Assembly (NCBI GenBank): GCA_030248225.1
Contig: JASANE010018708.1
Coordinates: 50,982-114,981, forward strand
Source: Trileptium ribeirensis
Lineage: Eukaryota; Nematoda; Enoplea; Enoplida; Thoracostomopsidae
Direction: 5' to 3'
Length of the DNA stretch: 64,000 nucleotides
The translations under genes were made by a program, and so were the position numbers. Under the pieces are notes generated by a model. It worked only from the letters and a program-made list of their open reading frames with translations. It was not told where the DNA came from and searched no databases. Below are positions 27,022 through 40,740 of the stretch, piece by piece; the stretch's first letter is position 1; every line of letters begins with the position of its first letter.

Positions 27022-30000
27022 ATATGTTGACGTAATGCGAGATATTGTAATATAACATATGTAATGCATAGATCTCTATTGGAGTGGTAGGAAGTTACGC
27101 CTCCTAGTGGTCGGACTCGAAAGCTATAGTTACGACTGAAGGCTCCGTACACCCCCGACCTCCCTCGTCCCCACGGCTGTAACTAAAACGAAATGTCTGT
27201 TCAGGGAAAATGATACAAGCTTCGTGGGGGAGAATTAAACTCGTCAAAGTTCTGTCTGCTACAAAGTATTGTGAAAATTACCCTAAATAGAGCCGTCTCG
27301 TATATTACGATAACAAACGTTGATATTCAAATTTCCGTAAAATTCTGATGTACAAAAGTGGAAACTAATGTATTAACAGATATCAGATTTCGAATCCGAT
27401 TAGCATCTTATCCCTTACGAACAGGCCAAAGCAGAGTTAAGCTCAAAGTCACATACGCATACGCGCGAAACCTCCGTCGTATTTACAAAATGTGACTTCG
27501 GAAAATCCAATAATTACCTTGTAAACTAATATCTCAGAATTTGTATATTATACTTCACATGAAAGAAAAAGAGCAAAGCCACAAAAAATGGAGTTGAGAA
27601 AATTACGCCAAATAGCATAAGAAATGCCACTTTGTCATCGCCATATGGACTATTATATATCTTAAAGATTAGCACAAACAACAGTTTACGTAATAATAGC
27701 TAATATCTGAGTTCCAAAATGTTCACGGACTTCAAACACAGAGGATTTGTTTTGAACATTGGTGTATATCCTACACTAAGAGGATCAAAAACAGTATACA
27801 CCCATTTAGATGAAAAGATATATTTTGAGTAATTGGGAAACCTCACAAATTTCTTTTTAATCACATAATAAGCATAGTATACAACCATTTAGATGAAAAG
27901 AGATATTTTGCATAATTGTGAAACCTCACAAATTTCTTTTTAATCACATAGTAAGCATAGTATACACCCACTTAGATGTAAGAGATATTTTGCATAATTG
28001 TGAAGCCTCACAAATTTCTTTTTAATCAAATAATAAGCATAGTATAAAGAAATTATCTTATGGTGAAAAAGACTGAATAGTTTAGACGTAGTATGTTCCA
28101 GCCGTGTGATGGTGTGGCTGTTTCTCAAGATAATCTCTACATATATGCTCAGTGCTTACCAAGAATTGCCTACATATATTTGTATAGGGATACGGGTTTT
28201 ACATTGTTTTAAATTTTAAACAGACTGAGAATTACACCTTGCGCAGGGATGAAGATGTAGCGGTAGTTCAGCTTTCATTTCGATAAAATGTTACTGAAAT
28301 CGTTTTAGTTTTTCCGTATGGTAGGTCTATAGCCATTTTCGAAAGGCGATTGTCGCCAACGACCGAAGACAGAAGTTCACTCTTTTAAGAGAAAAGTAGT
28401 TGAAGTTGCAAGCAATATTACAGCATTTGCCTAAGACGATGTAGAAAACGCGACACACAGATTTGTAAAAGTAACCAACTATGACGTTATTCATGACTGA
28501 GGTATATGTAGTAAGCATAAAATGTTAAAGCTTCTTAAACCATATAAAGATATCTGCATATAAACTGGTTAGAAAATTAATTTTCTACAGCTTAACTTTA
28601 TTTTTATAAGTCGAACTGTCTTCAGTAAATATTGACATTGTAGGAGCAGTGATACAATGATAGTTCATGACAAGTTTTTATTATACGTACCTAAGCTTTA
28701 CTGGAAATTCATAACTTGGAAGCAACAATTTTGTTGATTTTTCAGCGCTAAAATTCGCCGGCTAATCGAATTTTTATGTTAAAGATTAAAAATGTTGATA
28801 TTTCAGAAATGCCTCTAAAATAACACGAAACAAGCACTCACAAAGACGACTGATGAAAATGGTCGAAACCACGATTTCGGCCAGCTATTATATTCTTGCT
28901 GTCACAGCTGTCAAGGTGCGACCTATTTTGCATTTTGTCAGAACGTTCATTGCATGCTCACATTGCATTGTTTAGCTGCAATCACAAAAAGATTCTCTAC
29001 GGGTCCAAGCGCTGGAGCCCGCCTATCAGACAAAAAATGCTAGCATACAACTCGGATTTGGGAGACTACGACGATGAAATTGTCGACTTGCTTAGTCGAT
29101 TCTGTCAAAGTTGAGAATATCAAATATATATGGTTCCCTAATGTGAAATACAAGGCGTGGCTTTGTAGATTTGGTTTGCCGGTGGTGTCAGGTTTAAAAA
29201 TTTGCATACTTCTTGTCAAGTATCTGAATCCCATGTTAGGATGCACAAAGGAATAAAGATGAACATAGTAGGTGATGAGCATTTAAAAATCTGTAATCAA
29301 CATTAGAAAATGTGTTGTCTTACGAAACATATATTGCAAGTGCTTGAACGAGTTTCAGAAAGCATTTCAATGAGCATGTGCCGCAGTAAATTTTACAACT
29401 TGAGCGTCGTGTGTTCTGTGTAGTCCATCTATACACAGAAAGAGCACATTATCACAAGGTTACGGGAATAAACACCGCGCCATAGCCACGATAGTCATAT
29501 TGTATTGCTAATGAACTCAGACTTTGTATATCCATCCAAAAATGTCAACTAATAAAAGAGGCTCTCTCCTTCAAACAACTTTTCTAGTCGAACATTTCTG
29601 TGGCACTTTTGGCTTGGACAAATACATACTGCTGACTGGAATGCAGACCTCACACATGGATGCACTTTCCGGCATGGAAGCTTTGATTGACGCCCGGAAT
29701 TCGATTTATGTATTCCGACTAAAGATAACAACGTTGAATCTTGACTACGAAACAACATATTTAAGACTTTGATTTTCAGACATTTCCAATACATAAATAG
29801 CCCAAATAGTCAAGGCTTGCGATAGCTAACAACAAAAACTTTAGCTTTTATCAGATTTATATAGACACACGTAAAAAATACAATTAGGACATAATGACAA
29901 AGCACAATGAATATGACAATGACAAAGAGTAAATCTATAATAAATGTATTCTAATACTGCCAATGAGTTAAATAAAGATATATAACCTGCCATTTCACCC

Positions 30001-31939
30001 AAAGCAATTAGTTTTGAGATAATAATTAGAATTTCATAGTGCAGATTCACCTCAGCAATTGAACACACCTGGATCATTTGAATATTTACAGCTCGTAAAT
30101 GTAATGAAAGAGAGCTTTGCTATACTTCTTTCTGTTACTAGGACTCTAGTACAGAACTGAAACGTTGGCTTCTTTCAACGTCTTTATAAAAAGGTTTCAT
30201 ATGAGATACTTTGTAAAACACTCAGAAATGTTTCCTTAGAAATCTGAACATAACCGTTGTCTCACACGTGAGAACGCTAGCACAATAAGAAAGGCCAGAA
30301 ATTTTTAGGCTTGGTAGCATTATTTTCTCACGGCTCCTTAAAACAAAATATTCATCATAAATTAGCGATAAAGATCAGGCATGAACCGCAATCATGACGG
30401 TTCTCGAAGCATACACTCGAATTTCTGTTATGTTACAGATTACAGTTGTAAGCAGGAACGGACATGCATCACTTAGTACTGACCCACTGATGACCAGTAG
30501 GGATCTTGACCAGCAATATTTCACATACATATCTATGAATATGGTACACGGGTAAGCAGTGGCCCACCAGTGAGCAACCTATAATATCAATGCTAGTACT
30601 CGCAAAAAACTAATCAACCTATTTGCGTACCGCCAAAGATTTGTATATATTTGGTAATGTAGGAAAGTTGTGAGGAGCACTCAGTCGCGAAAATGCTTGT
30701 TAATTGCATGATCAATTAATGACTATATTTTTAAACAACTGCGTAACAACAAGCATTATAATTACTGCTGGGATTGCCCAAAGTGATAACAACCGGTAAG
30801 TCACACAATGGTTTCTTGCATGTTTTCCCGATTGTATAGACATAAATTATGGATTGATGGATTTTCGCGGTTCTTTCAGTACGCAATATAATATATACGC
30901 GCGTCGACAAAAGAATTAAGTTTTGCCTTTGCGCTGCTGCAGTGATTTGCTGACCAAATTCTCGCAGAATTGTCTCTAGTTGAACAGAGACTTCGGTTCC
31001 AAAAATGGAAACCACCTGTCAGAACCTTTTCACTGAGAGCAACATATTAGTTGTTACACATTTCCTTGTCAGAGCAACCATTTTGGATCTATGGGCTGAC
31101 GTTTAAAATTCCACAACGAAGAAAAATTTAAAAAAAATTACTAAATGGATTTTTTGTTTGTGGGAGATGAACGATGGGATTATTAGGTTATTTAAAACCT
31201 AGATTGTGTATGTTAGCCTAAAAAATAACACAGGAAACTGTAATTTCCAGCGAAAGATGTAAATATTAATTTAAAAAGTTCCCATTTTCTTGTTCAATGG
31301 AGGTACAAATTAAGGATTTTGAGATTTGCTGACAATGGACGCATTGTTATCTTTTTGTTTGAAAATTGTATATAGTATAATTGTCTTTTTGTGGGCGGTT
31401 CAATGAGTTATATTTGGAACCTGGTAACTGACACTAAACGAACCCCAGCCACGCTCAGACCTGTACGGGAACCGGCGCCCCAGACCGAGTACGCAATCAA
31501 AATTCGAGCCCGGGTGCTCAATGGTAATGGCTGCCCGCGGGCATCCGAAACCCGTATAACTTGACGTGTTGAACAGGTTTTTCGCACACTTTTATTATGA
31601 TATGTTTGAAAATTTATACCCGGCGTTAAACAAAGTTTGACAGCATATGTAGGTGTAGTAGACATTTTAATCGTACTGGCCCAGCTGCATAAAGTTTATT
31701 ATATCAGTTGACGCCTGGTTTGATCTAATTAGTTCTAATTCTTGGTCAATATGCTTAAAACAAATTAACACTGCAATGTAATTGAAATTTAAGTTAGCTC
31801 ACTAAAAGAACGTCGTAAACAATTTTGGCTGACAAAAAACCTGACTTACCTTTATGGGAACAAAACTTTTATCGTAAGCTAGAAACACATGCTGCAGTTT
31901 CATTAAAAGCAAAACATTTCAGCAAAATAGCTAGCAGGA
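27022..31939. other. Right flank, AT-rich DNA without recognisable genes
   Basis: Short ORFs (for example 28896..29114 and 29524..29772 plus) show no family features. A three-unit tandem repeat lies at 27791..28045, and GC-richer segments at 27065..27190 and 31430..31560 contain weak tRNA-like words but no complete A and B boxes. Confidence 0.45.
27791..28045 (+). repeat. 83-bp tandem repeat, three units
   Basis: Units start near 27791, 27874 and 27957. Each contains catttagatg or cacttagatg, agatattttg, a cctcacaaatttctttttaa block and a taagcatagtata end. Differences between units are few. Confidence 0.85.
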
Positions 31940-32565
31940 ACCTGCACATGGCAGCTAAAAGAAATAAGCCGTATTCGAAACCGTCTGGATATTGATACAA
32001 CACAATCTATTTCCAGAGCCTTCGTCATGTCTCGAATCGACTATTGCAACACGTTGTACTGTGGTCTACCTACAGTTAATCTCTTACCACTTCGGCGTCT
32101 TCTACACGCAGCAGCCAGGATGGTATCGGGGGCTCGTCGACAGGAACACATAACACCCATCTTGAAGCGTCTGCACTGGCTGCCGCTAGATAAACGCATC
32201 CAATACAATATTCTTCTAATTGTATACAACGCAATTACTACGAAAACGCCGCCATATATTGCTGACATTCTTACCACTTCCTCCGGACTACGACTTGCCA
32301 ACGAAAGGATACTGCGGATTGATGTGACAAGAAACAATAGCTTCCAATTTTTTGGGCCTTCGGAATGGATTAAACTGCCGCTTGCTTTGCGAAGTCCAGA
32401 CCTAGAACTGACTCATTTCAAATCCAGACTCTAGACTTATTGATTTCCAACGGAATCGTGACAGGTTTGATTGAAAGATATTAACGTGTAAAACTTACCT
32501 TGCGCTTTTGAGATGCTTTCGCGAAAAAAGCGCGTTATAAATCCATTATTATTATTATTATTAAA
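31940..32565 (+). pseudogene. 5'-truncated CR1/L2-type non-LTR retrotransposon 3' end
   Basis: The frame 31943..32434 encodes the region after the RT palm typical of metazoan CR1/L2-clade elements: MSRIDYCNTLYCGLP, LHWLPLDKRIQYNILL, a PPYIADIL block, and a FFGPSEWIKLPLALR end followed by TAG. A short 3'UTR with gcgcgttataaatcc and an (ATT)n tail follows, the usual 3' terminus of these elements. Everything upstream of the last ~160 codons is missing, as expected from 5' truncation on insertion. The preserved frame has no stop, so it is a fairly young dead copy. Confidence 0.88.
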
Positions 32566-35500
32566 TATTGAAAGATTTATGATTCATTAACATAAAAAAT
32601 TGCTGCATAAAAGTTAATTGATGCCGGTTTAGGAACATCAAGTGGAAATTTTAAGACACGAACTCACAGGAAACTTCTAAACTTGACTTCACAATTGCAT
32701 TAATTCCGGTGTATGTGACACTGCCCGGGCACCCTCCCCTTTAGGCGCCGTAGGCGAAGAACCCATAAGTTCTATCCACCCCCTCCTTCCCACCCTGTCG
32801 GTTGCCTAGGCTAGCCTCGCCGACTGCCGGATCCCCTACCGACCGCCAGGAATCCCCTCCGCACCGACCGCCCTGTTCCCTCCCTTGCCGGCTGCCCGGA
32901 TCCTCCCTTCCTTTTCGCCAACCGGCCGGATCACCCCTGGAGAAGCCGAAGGACTATCCTCTCGGACCTGACAACCCACTGGGACTTCGGACATATGCCC
33001 ATATAGGATAGCACAAAGTGCATTTCATTTTGTTAGAACAAAATCTATCAAAAATTGCATTCTCTGCAAGACTGTCCATTATTATATGATAAGAAATGCT
33101 AACCACGCATGAGGTTCCTGCGCGGCCCATAACGGTCGCAAACTCAAGGTCAGTTGCGACATGAGCAAGGAAAGATCTAAAAAGCGTCATAAGTAAAACG
33201 ATATTTTAGTGCACTTAAAACGGCATATAATTTTGACGAAAACAGCTTCAAATCAAAATATAAGCAGTTACAGTGCCACCAGCACTACACTTTCATTTTA
33301 ACGTCGACACAAACTGTCCAGCGAATTCCGTTGTAACCATGTCATTTTATGTTGTAGACCAAAAGTCTCGGTGTCGAAATTTGATCACAGCAGCAGGCAT
33401 TTCTTAAGGGATGGCTGATAGGGCCTCGTCTCATTCTTTCCTCTTATTCCGAACCTTGGACCAATTGAACACATTACTGTGAAATGATCTGAAATGACTA
33501 CTATTCCGTGATTTTAAAACAACTTACTTCTTTTTTGTACATATTACACTTATTTGTTACGCGAACGTGCGGTAAATGGCAAACTAATTTTTAATACATC
33601 TTATATATGGCATCTTATATACATGTCACAAACTCATATATTGTACCTTAGGAGCAAAAACAAGTATTAAAATTCCAAGAAAACAAAATCCAGAAACATT
33701 AACGTGCTGTTTCAAACCTATGCGAATTAATTTGGCAAAACGGACAACCTTTAACTTTTGAGACAAAATGACAGCTGAAATTGGGCTGAACTTTAATTTT
33801 AATAGAAAATTTGTCGTCGCTTTTAAATCTCGAATAAGCAATAATCTGTTTACAGTCTGGAAAAAAGCTGCGAGTTCTTAAACTATAAATTATTAGCAAA
33901 CTACCACCTCAAACCCGGCTTACCACGGGGGCTTGCGATAGTTCGCGGCCACTAGCCTTCACTTTTCATGCCGAGTAAATATATATTTATATGTATTATA
34001 TAAAGCTCCGAGAGGAAAATTATACACACCAGTCGACTTACCGGATCAAGTTTACATGTATTAGAGTAACCTCAGTTTTTCGACTTCTGGACCCCGAGAG
34101 TCATATAGAAGAGATGTCCTTCCGATGATACCGTGATCTACAGCTCCTTACCTGCGCCTCGAAGACGAAAACTAACCCCTCGAATAAACTCGAATTGCTT
34201 CACATGAGACTAAACTTTTAATTTCCCTGAGGCTCGCGCAGGAGTGGCGCTCTTCCGAGCGTTCTGTGCCTCTATACAACTCCTTAGCGGAATCTTGAAA
34301 AAATGAACCTCTCAAATCGAATCAGCGTGTCAAATTACCTTATATGAAACTAACTACCGCTTTTTGATTTCTGGACTTCTGAGGGTAATATAAGAGTGAT
34401 GCCATTCAAACAGTACCCTGATCCTCCACGCCTATTGCCGGACCGCACAAGACGAAAATTAACGATTCAAATCGACTCAGCGGGTGAAAGTATCCTACAT
34501 TAGACTAAAATTCATTTTTCCGTTTCTGGGTCATACAGGTGCGGTGCCCTTCCGAGGGTACTCTGACTTACCACATCTCCTTTTGGAATCTGGAAGACGA
34601 AAATTAGCCACTTGAATCGACTCATAGTGACAAATTTGGCTAACGTCGAATCGATCCAGCGTGAGGCTAACTTCATTTTTTCGATTTCTAGATCCCTCAG
34701 ACTCATATGAAATGGTGCCTTTCTCATGCTGCATTGACCCCCAATTTAAATATAATCGTATTGGGTGCCATTCGATTTGGCCTGCTGGCACAAAAGTCTA
34801 AAAGTGACTTATCATATTTGTTCAGTAAACCATTCAAAAGTTAAAGGGGAAACGGAATAAAGCCCCTAGGAATGGACCGCCCTCGATTTTTTACAGGCTA
34901 GGCCATGCAGAAATATGGCTATGAGCCGAGTCGTACCGCCATTGACTTCCAAAGGGCCGGGCCGAAAAATTTCGAGCCGTTCTTACGTTTAAAAAGTTTA
35001 TCATAGTTCATAAAATAGTGTTGGTTATAGTAATGTAAAATATTTAATTATCATATTATTAGGATAACTAAATGGTATAATCACCATTTGTGTTTACAGT
35101 AAATTAATTGCCGTAAAATGCTAATACGTGACAATCTATAGATAAAATTTTAAATGTTCTAGAACAAACTTAACTGTTCATGATTGAACGGTGCGATTAA
35201 ACGTGCTATCAATTAACTATGTCATTAAACGGTTATCTATGACACTTCTTATGAATAGTTTACATTCTAGATCTAATATTTGTCCTAACGCAATATCTGG
35301 GCATCCTAAAGCGAACATTTTACTTTCTAATATTGCAAGTTGACAGTCTTACATTATAAACAATTGTATTGATGAAATGTCAAAATTGTGCAAGTCTCTA
35401 ATTACTGTAGGAATAGCCTTCGTGCGTGACCAAGATCGGTAATGGCAAATTTGAGGGTTCAGTATATTTCTACTACTTAATAATTTTATTATCAAAACAT

Positions 35501-36398
35501 TTATATTTCATGGCTGCATTTAAAATTTACGGTGATAGCAAAAATATTTATTAGAACGAATCAAGTGCTGACACCCCAAACCGCTGTATTATATTGATGA
35601 AGGTCATATATCACTTTTTAAAAAACAAAACTTGAACTTTAAATTAAAGACAAATATTTCTAAACAAAGAAACTAAATTTATATATGCTGCTATTCATTA
35701 AGCATTCAGATAAAATTAAAAAGCATAATAAGCGTGGAGCAACAATAGAAAGCCCACAGATGCCGTTCATACATTACAGGCTGTGTTCACAGTGCGTCCA
35801 GCCCGATCATATACGATACGACAAAATTGTGCTTCTACGAAAATGCATGTGTTTTTGATCAAAAACGTGGTTTTTGACCTCGATTTTTAAAAATTACTAG
35901 CATTCCTATAAGTGACCATTAAAATAGCCAGTGTTCGATACCAACTTAGCAATGCAAAATAAATTTTAACAGCACTTTATAGTACCGATTCATATTGTGT
36001 ATATATCGTAAATTTATAAATTATGTGGGCAGGCTAAAAAATCCTAAATTTTGCAAAATTTTGTAAGCCTCGAACGTGCTGCGCGTGATCTTTACATTTT
36101 TATTTCTGCAAAACTAGTCAAATTTGGAAGCAGTGAGAAAGTTGTGCATGCGCTATCGGATAAGATCGAATCACAGATCGATCCTAATGTGAATAATCTA
36201 TGTAAAATACACGGACAAATTTGTTCAGATCAGAGCTGAATGAATAGGGTCGGACGCAATGCGAAGACACCATTACAAGTAATCGATCCTGTCATGGTCA
36301 AGTTCATACAACAAAACTTTTGGCATCGAAAATGGTATCTGGGTGGTCCTATTCTCTGAAGTATAGTTATATAGTAATTATATTTTCGTTATAAATAA
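32566..36398. other. Non-coding AT-rich DNA with a C-rich island and a degenerate tandem array
   Basis: No gene recognised. A C/G-rich island (32720..32990) rich in CCGGATC and CCGACCGCC words stands out from its neighbours and may be the remains of another element. The tandem array is listed separately. The rest is plain AT-rich sequence. Confidence 0.45.
34040..34790 (+). repeat. Degenerate ~145-bp tandem array (about five units)
   Basis: Recurring order of words: gagactaaa/gaggctaac, tttttcgatttctgg, a gatgcc or gtgcccttcc block, tactctga, then gacgaaaattaac and gaatcgactcagcg. Spacings between equivalent words (34162 to 34451, 34451 to 34592, 34370 to 34516) are near 141-145 bp or multiples of it. 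Units are heavily diverged, so this is an old array. Confidence 0.7.
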
Positions 36399-36892
36399 TG
36401 CGGCGTTTACGTTATAATGTCCCCGACGTTTGGAACCTATGTACATCACACAGTGTCAGGCACACTGCCGATAACGGGGTGTCCTAGACAGCCCTATGCT
36501 TTTTATAAAGTTTTTTTCGAAGGTAGTTAGCTAGGGGTATTGTCACTTTATCAACCACACCGTGTCTTCTTGCAGTTTTATTGACAGTATACGGCATTAT
36601 TGCATCAACGTTTATATGGCCTAGATACAAATATCGAGAATTTCAAAAAAGCTACACAGAACAGTTGACCAATGAACCGCATTAGCTACAGATGATATCC
36701 GTTACACTTAATTCGCGCCAAATTGGTAGCTAAGGGTATGTGACACTGTAAAAAATATAGTAGCTAGGGGTGTGTCGTACACTCTCGGAAATTATTTTAC
36801 AGTATGGGTTCCCTGACTGTCTATACGGTAGGGTCACGACAACGGGGGACAAAACTGCCAAACAAAGGGGACATTATAACGTGAACGCCGCA
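36399..36892 (+). mobile_element. TIR element (MITE-like), copy 1, ~494 bp
   Basis: The terminal inverted repeat starts TGCGGCGTTTACGTTATAAT and continues GTCCCC; the other end is its near-perfect complement. Flanked by TAA on both sides (36396..36398 and 36893..36895), a 3-bp target duplication of the kind made by PIF/Harbinger-type transposases. No ORF. Copy 2 is inverted at 42989..43468. Confidence 0.88.
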
Positions 36893-39099
36893 TAAGTCAC
36901 GTCAGCGTAGCTACACTTTGAAAAATTGAGCCAATTTTGTGAAGGCATTGCCAAAGTATATGTGTCAATGTCGTGTTTTGAGCTAATTTTGAATAGCAAT
37001 TTTTGACATCCTTGAATGTAGCAGATATGGTAGCAATAACTAAAGCAATCTAAGTCTAAGCATATACGTAATGATAAATTTGAGCGATATCAGTACAGTC
37101 GTTTACGAGACATGCGTGATAATATCCACAATTTGTACTAATTTTGGCCTTCAGAAAAGATTTTCAGACTCATTCCGGTGAGAAGAGAAATAGTTTTGTG
37201 ATATTAATTATATAAGTAAGGTATGTAAACATAGGTCTACTGCAAAAATCAGAGATAAATATTAGAATCTGTTGCCAGACCACGTGCTATAATGCTTAAG
37301 CAGTTTGCTATAAGCATTTGCCTGTAAAACAATCCTGAGCTGAGGTTCCTCAACGGAAGCAAATGTTTAATAATATGCGGATCCCAAATCGCACCATAAC
37401 GAAAAAACTGCCAAGATCACTCCACCCGTTATCGAGTTATATATGTTGCAAATAAATTTTGCAAAGTTACATATTATGTGCTATAAAATAGCTAAAAACA
37501 AGGGGGTTTTGGTCAAGTAGGCTAAACCCGGTCGAATTAAGTTGACTACATATACAGGTCCTAATTAACAATACCAAAAGATGCATTTTGACATGAATCT
37601 AACAACGCGTTAACGAGTTATGGAGCGCAGAAACAATGAAACGTTTACTTTTTGACCAGCCTGCCATGATCATCAATGTTCACAGCGACCAAAAGTCCAT
37701 ATGGACTTGTCTTACTTTGATTTCTTGCAAAAGTAGCAAACCAACACAGATGTATGGATCGAACGAATGTCATTTTCATATAAATTCAAAATTTAAGCCA
37801 AATCGGTTCAGCCACGGCAAAGCTAAATATGTGCAATACGCTTAAATCTGAGTTAATTTCAGACAGAAAAATAAATTTTGCCTTTCTAATTTTACTGGAA
37901 GGAAAGTAATCACGGAACGCACAATTTGAGCGATCGTCGATCGTAATCGGACAACACAAGAGTTATGGAGTGCAGGAACAAAATAACTATCACTTTTGAA
38001 TAGTAATTAACTAAGATCGTTAATATCCCCACGCCTAAAGCAGACTTCTGTCCATTGAATCGTTTGCTTTAAGCATACATCCGACACCCTCGTTTTGTTT
38101 TGTTCGTTATAACAGCGAAATATACAATAATATTGATCCAAAATTATACTTTTCAATGTCTAAGTATCTACTCCGCAGCTACGACGATATTGCGAATTTA
38201 TCCATGATACAGTATGCACATTATAGATACACCCATGCCAAAATTTAAATAAATATATTCAATAATCCGTATGCTGTGGCAACAAATCAATAATTACATG
38301 GGTTTGACACAACATTCGTTGTTTTTGCTCTCTGATTTGGTTGCCAAGAGGTTATCGGCTATATATTAGGCCTGCACTGTAAAAGTTTTTTATCACACAT
38401 TCAGCGGTCAAAATGCTGTAAGCGGAAACAACACAATTCGACTTGATTTTGGGTCAGCTGAATAGCCATCACTCATGAAAAATGAGATACACAGCGAAAT
38501 ATATTTAGTATTATGTGCCGATATTTATTTAATTTGTAAAAAATAATTATAAATGTTCATCCGTTAGTGAGCTCCAGTTCTTTGTGCAACTGAGGTCTTG
38601 ATTTATTACTACAGACGTGCGAACCGAACCTAAGAGCATGTCATTATGCGCCAATCTATACTATTAAATTTTGTTGGACGTAGGATTTTGAACTAAGTAA
38701 ACCAGGAAAACAACTCATTTTGATTTTAGTAACCACAAATAACGGAAATACATATTATGACAATGTATGTACATCACAAAAGAAATTAGGCCAATGTGTA
38801 GCACACATGGTGCAGTACTTGTGGTTTTTTCTGTTAAAGAAGTGTACCTTTTTCGAAGCCTATTATAAACGTTGGAAAGTAAAAAAATATTTCTAATATG
38901 TATAAAATCGTGGGCTCTAAGGACTGCTGTGACATATTTGTGTACAGGAAAAATGAGCCTAACTGGGTAAAATTTCAATATAACGTTCAACTTCCGACAG
39001 CTATGCTTGTTCATATTCGCATGAATGTAAAATGTCTATATATATAAACAAAATAAGGTAAATGTCAAATGCAACGAAGAGATTTAGCCTGATATGACA
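36893..39099. other. Non-coding AT-rich DNA
   Basis: No gene or element recognised. Phrases such as gttaacgagttatggagcgcag and tccacccgttatcgagttat near 37420, 37610 and 37960 recur and also resemble words near 1030, suggesting remnants of one dispersed repeat family. Confidence 0.4.
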
Positions 39100-40028
39100 T
39101 TAGTTAGAAAACAGTACCAATGGCTTTAGGGAGCTGATATCGTTGAGTTTGGGGTTCATATTCCTGATCATCACATTCTCCATTACTTGCAGTAATTTAT
39201 CCTGATTGTGCTTATTTTCACTAACTTGTGTAACAACAAAGAAAACAATCAGATGGCCGGACATTACATGCATGAGCCTATATACTGTAGAATTCTGCAT
39301 TGGTCAATGTTTAAGTTTTGCCACTGCGTGCGGACACGCTCGAATGCTCAGAGACCATCGTTGTTAAGTGTCGACAGGAACTGCCGATGTAATCTGCTTC
39401 ACAAGCAGTACATTTATATTGATAGACAACCGCATATCTGAGTGCGTCCGGAATTCTGTCTTTGAAACTAAAACAATATTTCAATCGTTTACCAGCCTGA
39501 AACACTATGCGGATATTACAGAGAGGAAATTAGCTGCTAAAGATCGTTGTGATTCGTTTGTTCAGTTGGCTTGAGCATCTACCAAGATACGGTAATTTTA
39601 GTGTCAAAAATTGCTATTCCTGCTCATTGCTTTTTTATTTGCAGCATTATTGTCAAGTACTGCGGTATTGTTGGAATTGTTCGTTTCACTGTTTTCAGCT
39701 ATCCATTTGTTGATAAAACTTGCAGTGGTCTTATCTAAAATTTTTGGTGGAAATCCATTGTTGCACAGTGTCCTTTACAGGAATTGTATTTCACGATGAC
39801 GCCAAATGACATCGACAAACGATAATGAGATTTCACGATATGACGCCAAAGTTGGATTCAATAATGAATGCTCGATGTAGTAAGCACTGTATGAGGCCTA
39901 TCTTATATTTAGGTAGACCGAAGGAGTCGAATTTGACTATTAGACCAGTGTAACCTGGTTTTCTATAGCTGATGTAATAAAGCCGCTATCAAATTTGCTA
40001 GCTTTGACATCGAGAAAGGGTATACTGT
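39100..40028 (-). pseudogene. Penelope-like element fragment, left arm
   Basis: On the minus strand the frame at 39311..39505 carries FSFKDRIPDALR, YKCTACEADYIG and HLTTMVSEH, the linker and GIY-YIG endonuclease start of Penelope-like elements. The piece at 39100..39300 matches the C-terminal NPKLND-type end. Upstream on the same strand (to about 40028) are RT-thumb sequences that mirror the right arm. Frames are broken, so it is dead. Confidence 0.78.
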
Positions 40029-40129
40029 TCTCCAACTTTGTTTCTACTGTAAATGTAATCGATGAATGTTGTGAGTTTAAAAACCGTAGAAACTGTTGCA
40101 ATTGTATTTCATTAATTTTCGCAGTCTAT

Positions 40130-40740
40130 GATAACGGTATACCCTTTCTTGATGTCAAAGTTAGCGAATCTAATGGCTTTATTACATCTAGCTATATGAA
40201 ACCAAGTTACACTTTCGTAACACTCAAATTCGACCCCTTCGTTCTACTTAAATATAAGATAGGCCTCATACAATGATTACTACATCTTCACGATTGGATC
40301 CAGCTTTGGCGTCATATCGTGAAATGTCATTATCGTTTGTCGATGTCATTTGGCGTCATCGTGAAATACAATTCCTGCAAAGGACACTGTGCAACAATGG
40401 ATTTCCACCAAAAATTGTAGATAAAACCACTGAAACTTTTATCAACAAATGTATGGCAGAAAACAGTGCAATGCACAATTCCAACAATACAGCGGTTCTA
40501 GAAAATAACGCTGCAAATGACCAAAGAAATCAGCAGCAATCGCAATTTTTGATTCTAAAATTACCGTGTCTTGGTAGGTACTCAAGCCAACTGAACAAAC
40601 AAATCACAACGATTTTAGTACCAAATTGCTGCTCTAATATCCGCAAATTGTCCCAAGCTGGTAAAAGATTTAAATATTGTTTTAGTTTCAAAGACAAAAT
40701 TCCGGACCTACCCGAACCCTCTGTTGTCTATCAATATATA
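40130..40740 (+). pseudogene. Penelope-like element fragment, right arm
   Basis: IPFLDVKVSESNGFITSSYM and LLKYKIGLI (RT of Penelope-like elements) lie in the frame ending 40276. A frameshift leads into 40273..40770, with FLQRTLCNNGFPP and FSFKDKIPD, truncated at the start of the GIY-YIG domain in a TA repeat (~40735). It is a reverse-complement partner of 39310..40028. Confidence 0.78.

Noticed and set aside
2153..27026. Target-site duplication of the giant element
   Set aside because: The bases next to the LTRs (gtaag and aatat) do not match, and shifting the boundary by a few bases did not produce a 4-6 bp match.
31430..31560. tRNA-derived SINE on the minus strand
   Set aside because: A gggctcgaa B-box-like word is present but spacing and A box are not convincing.
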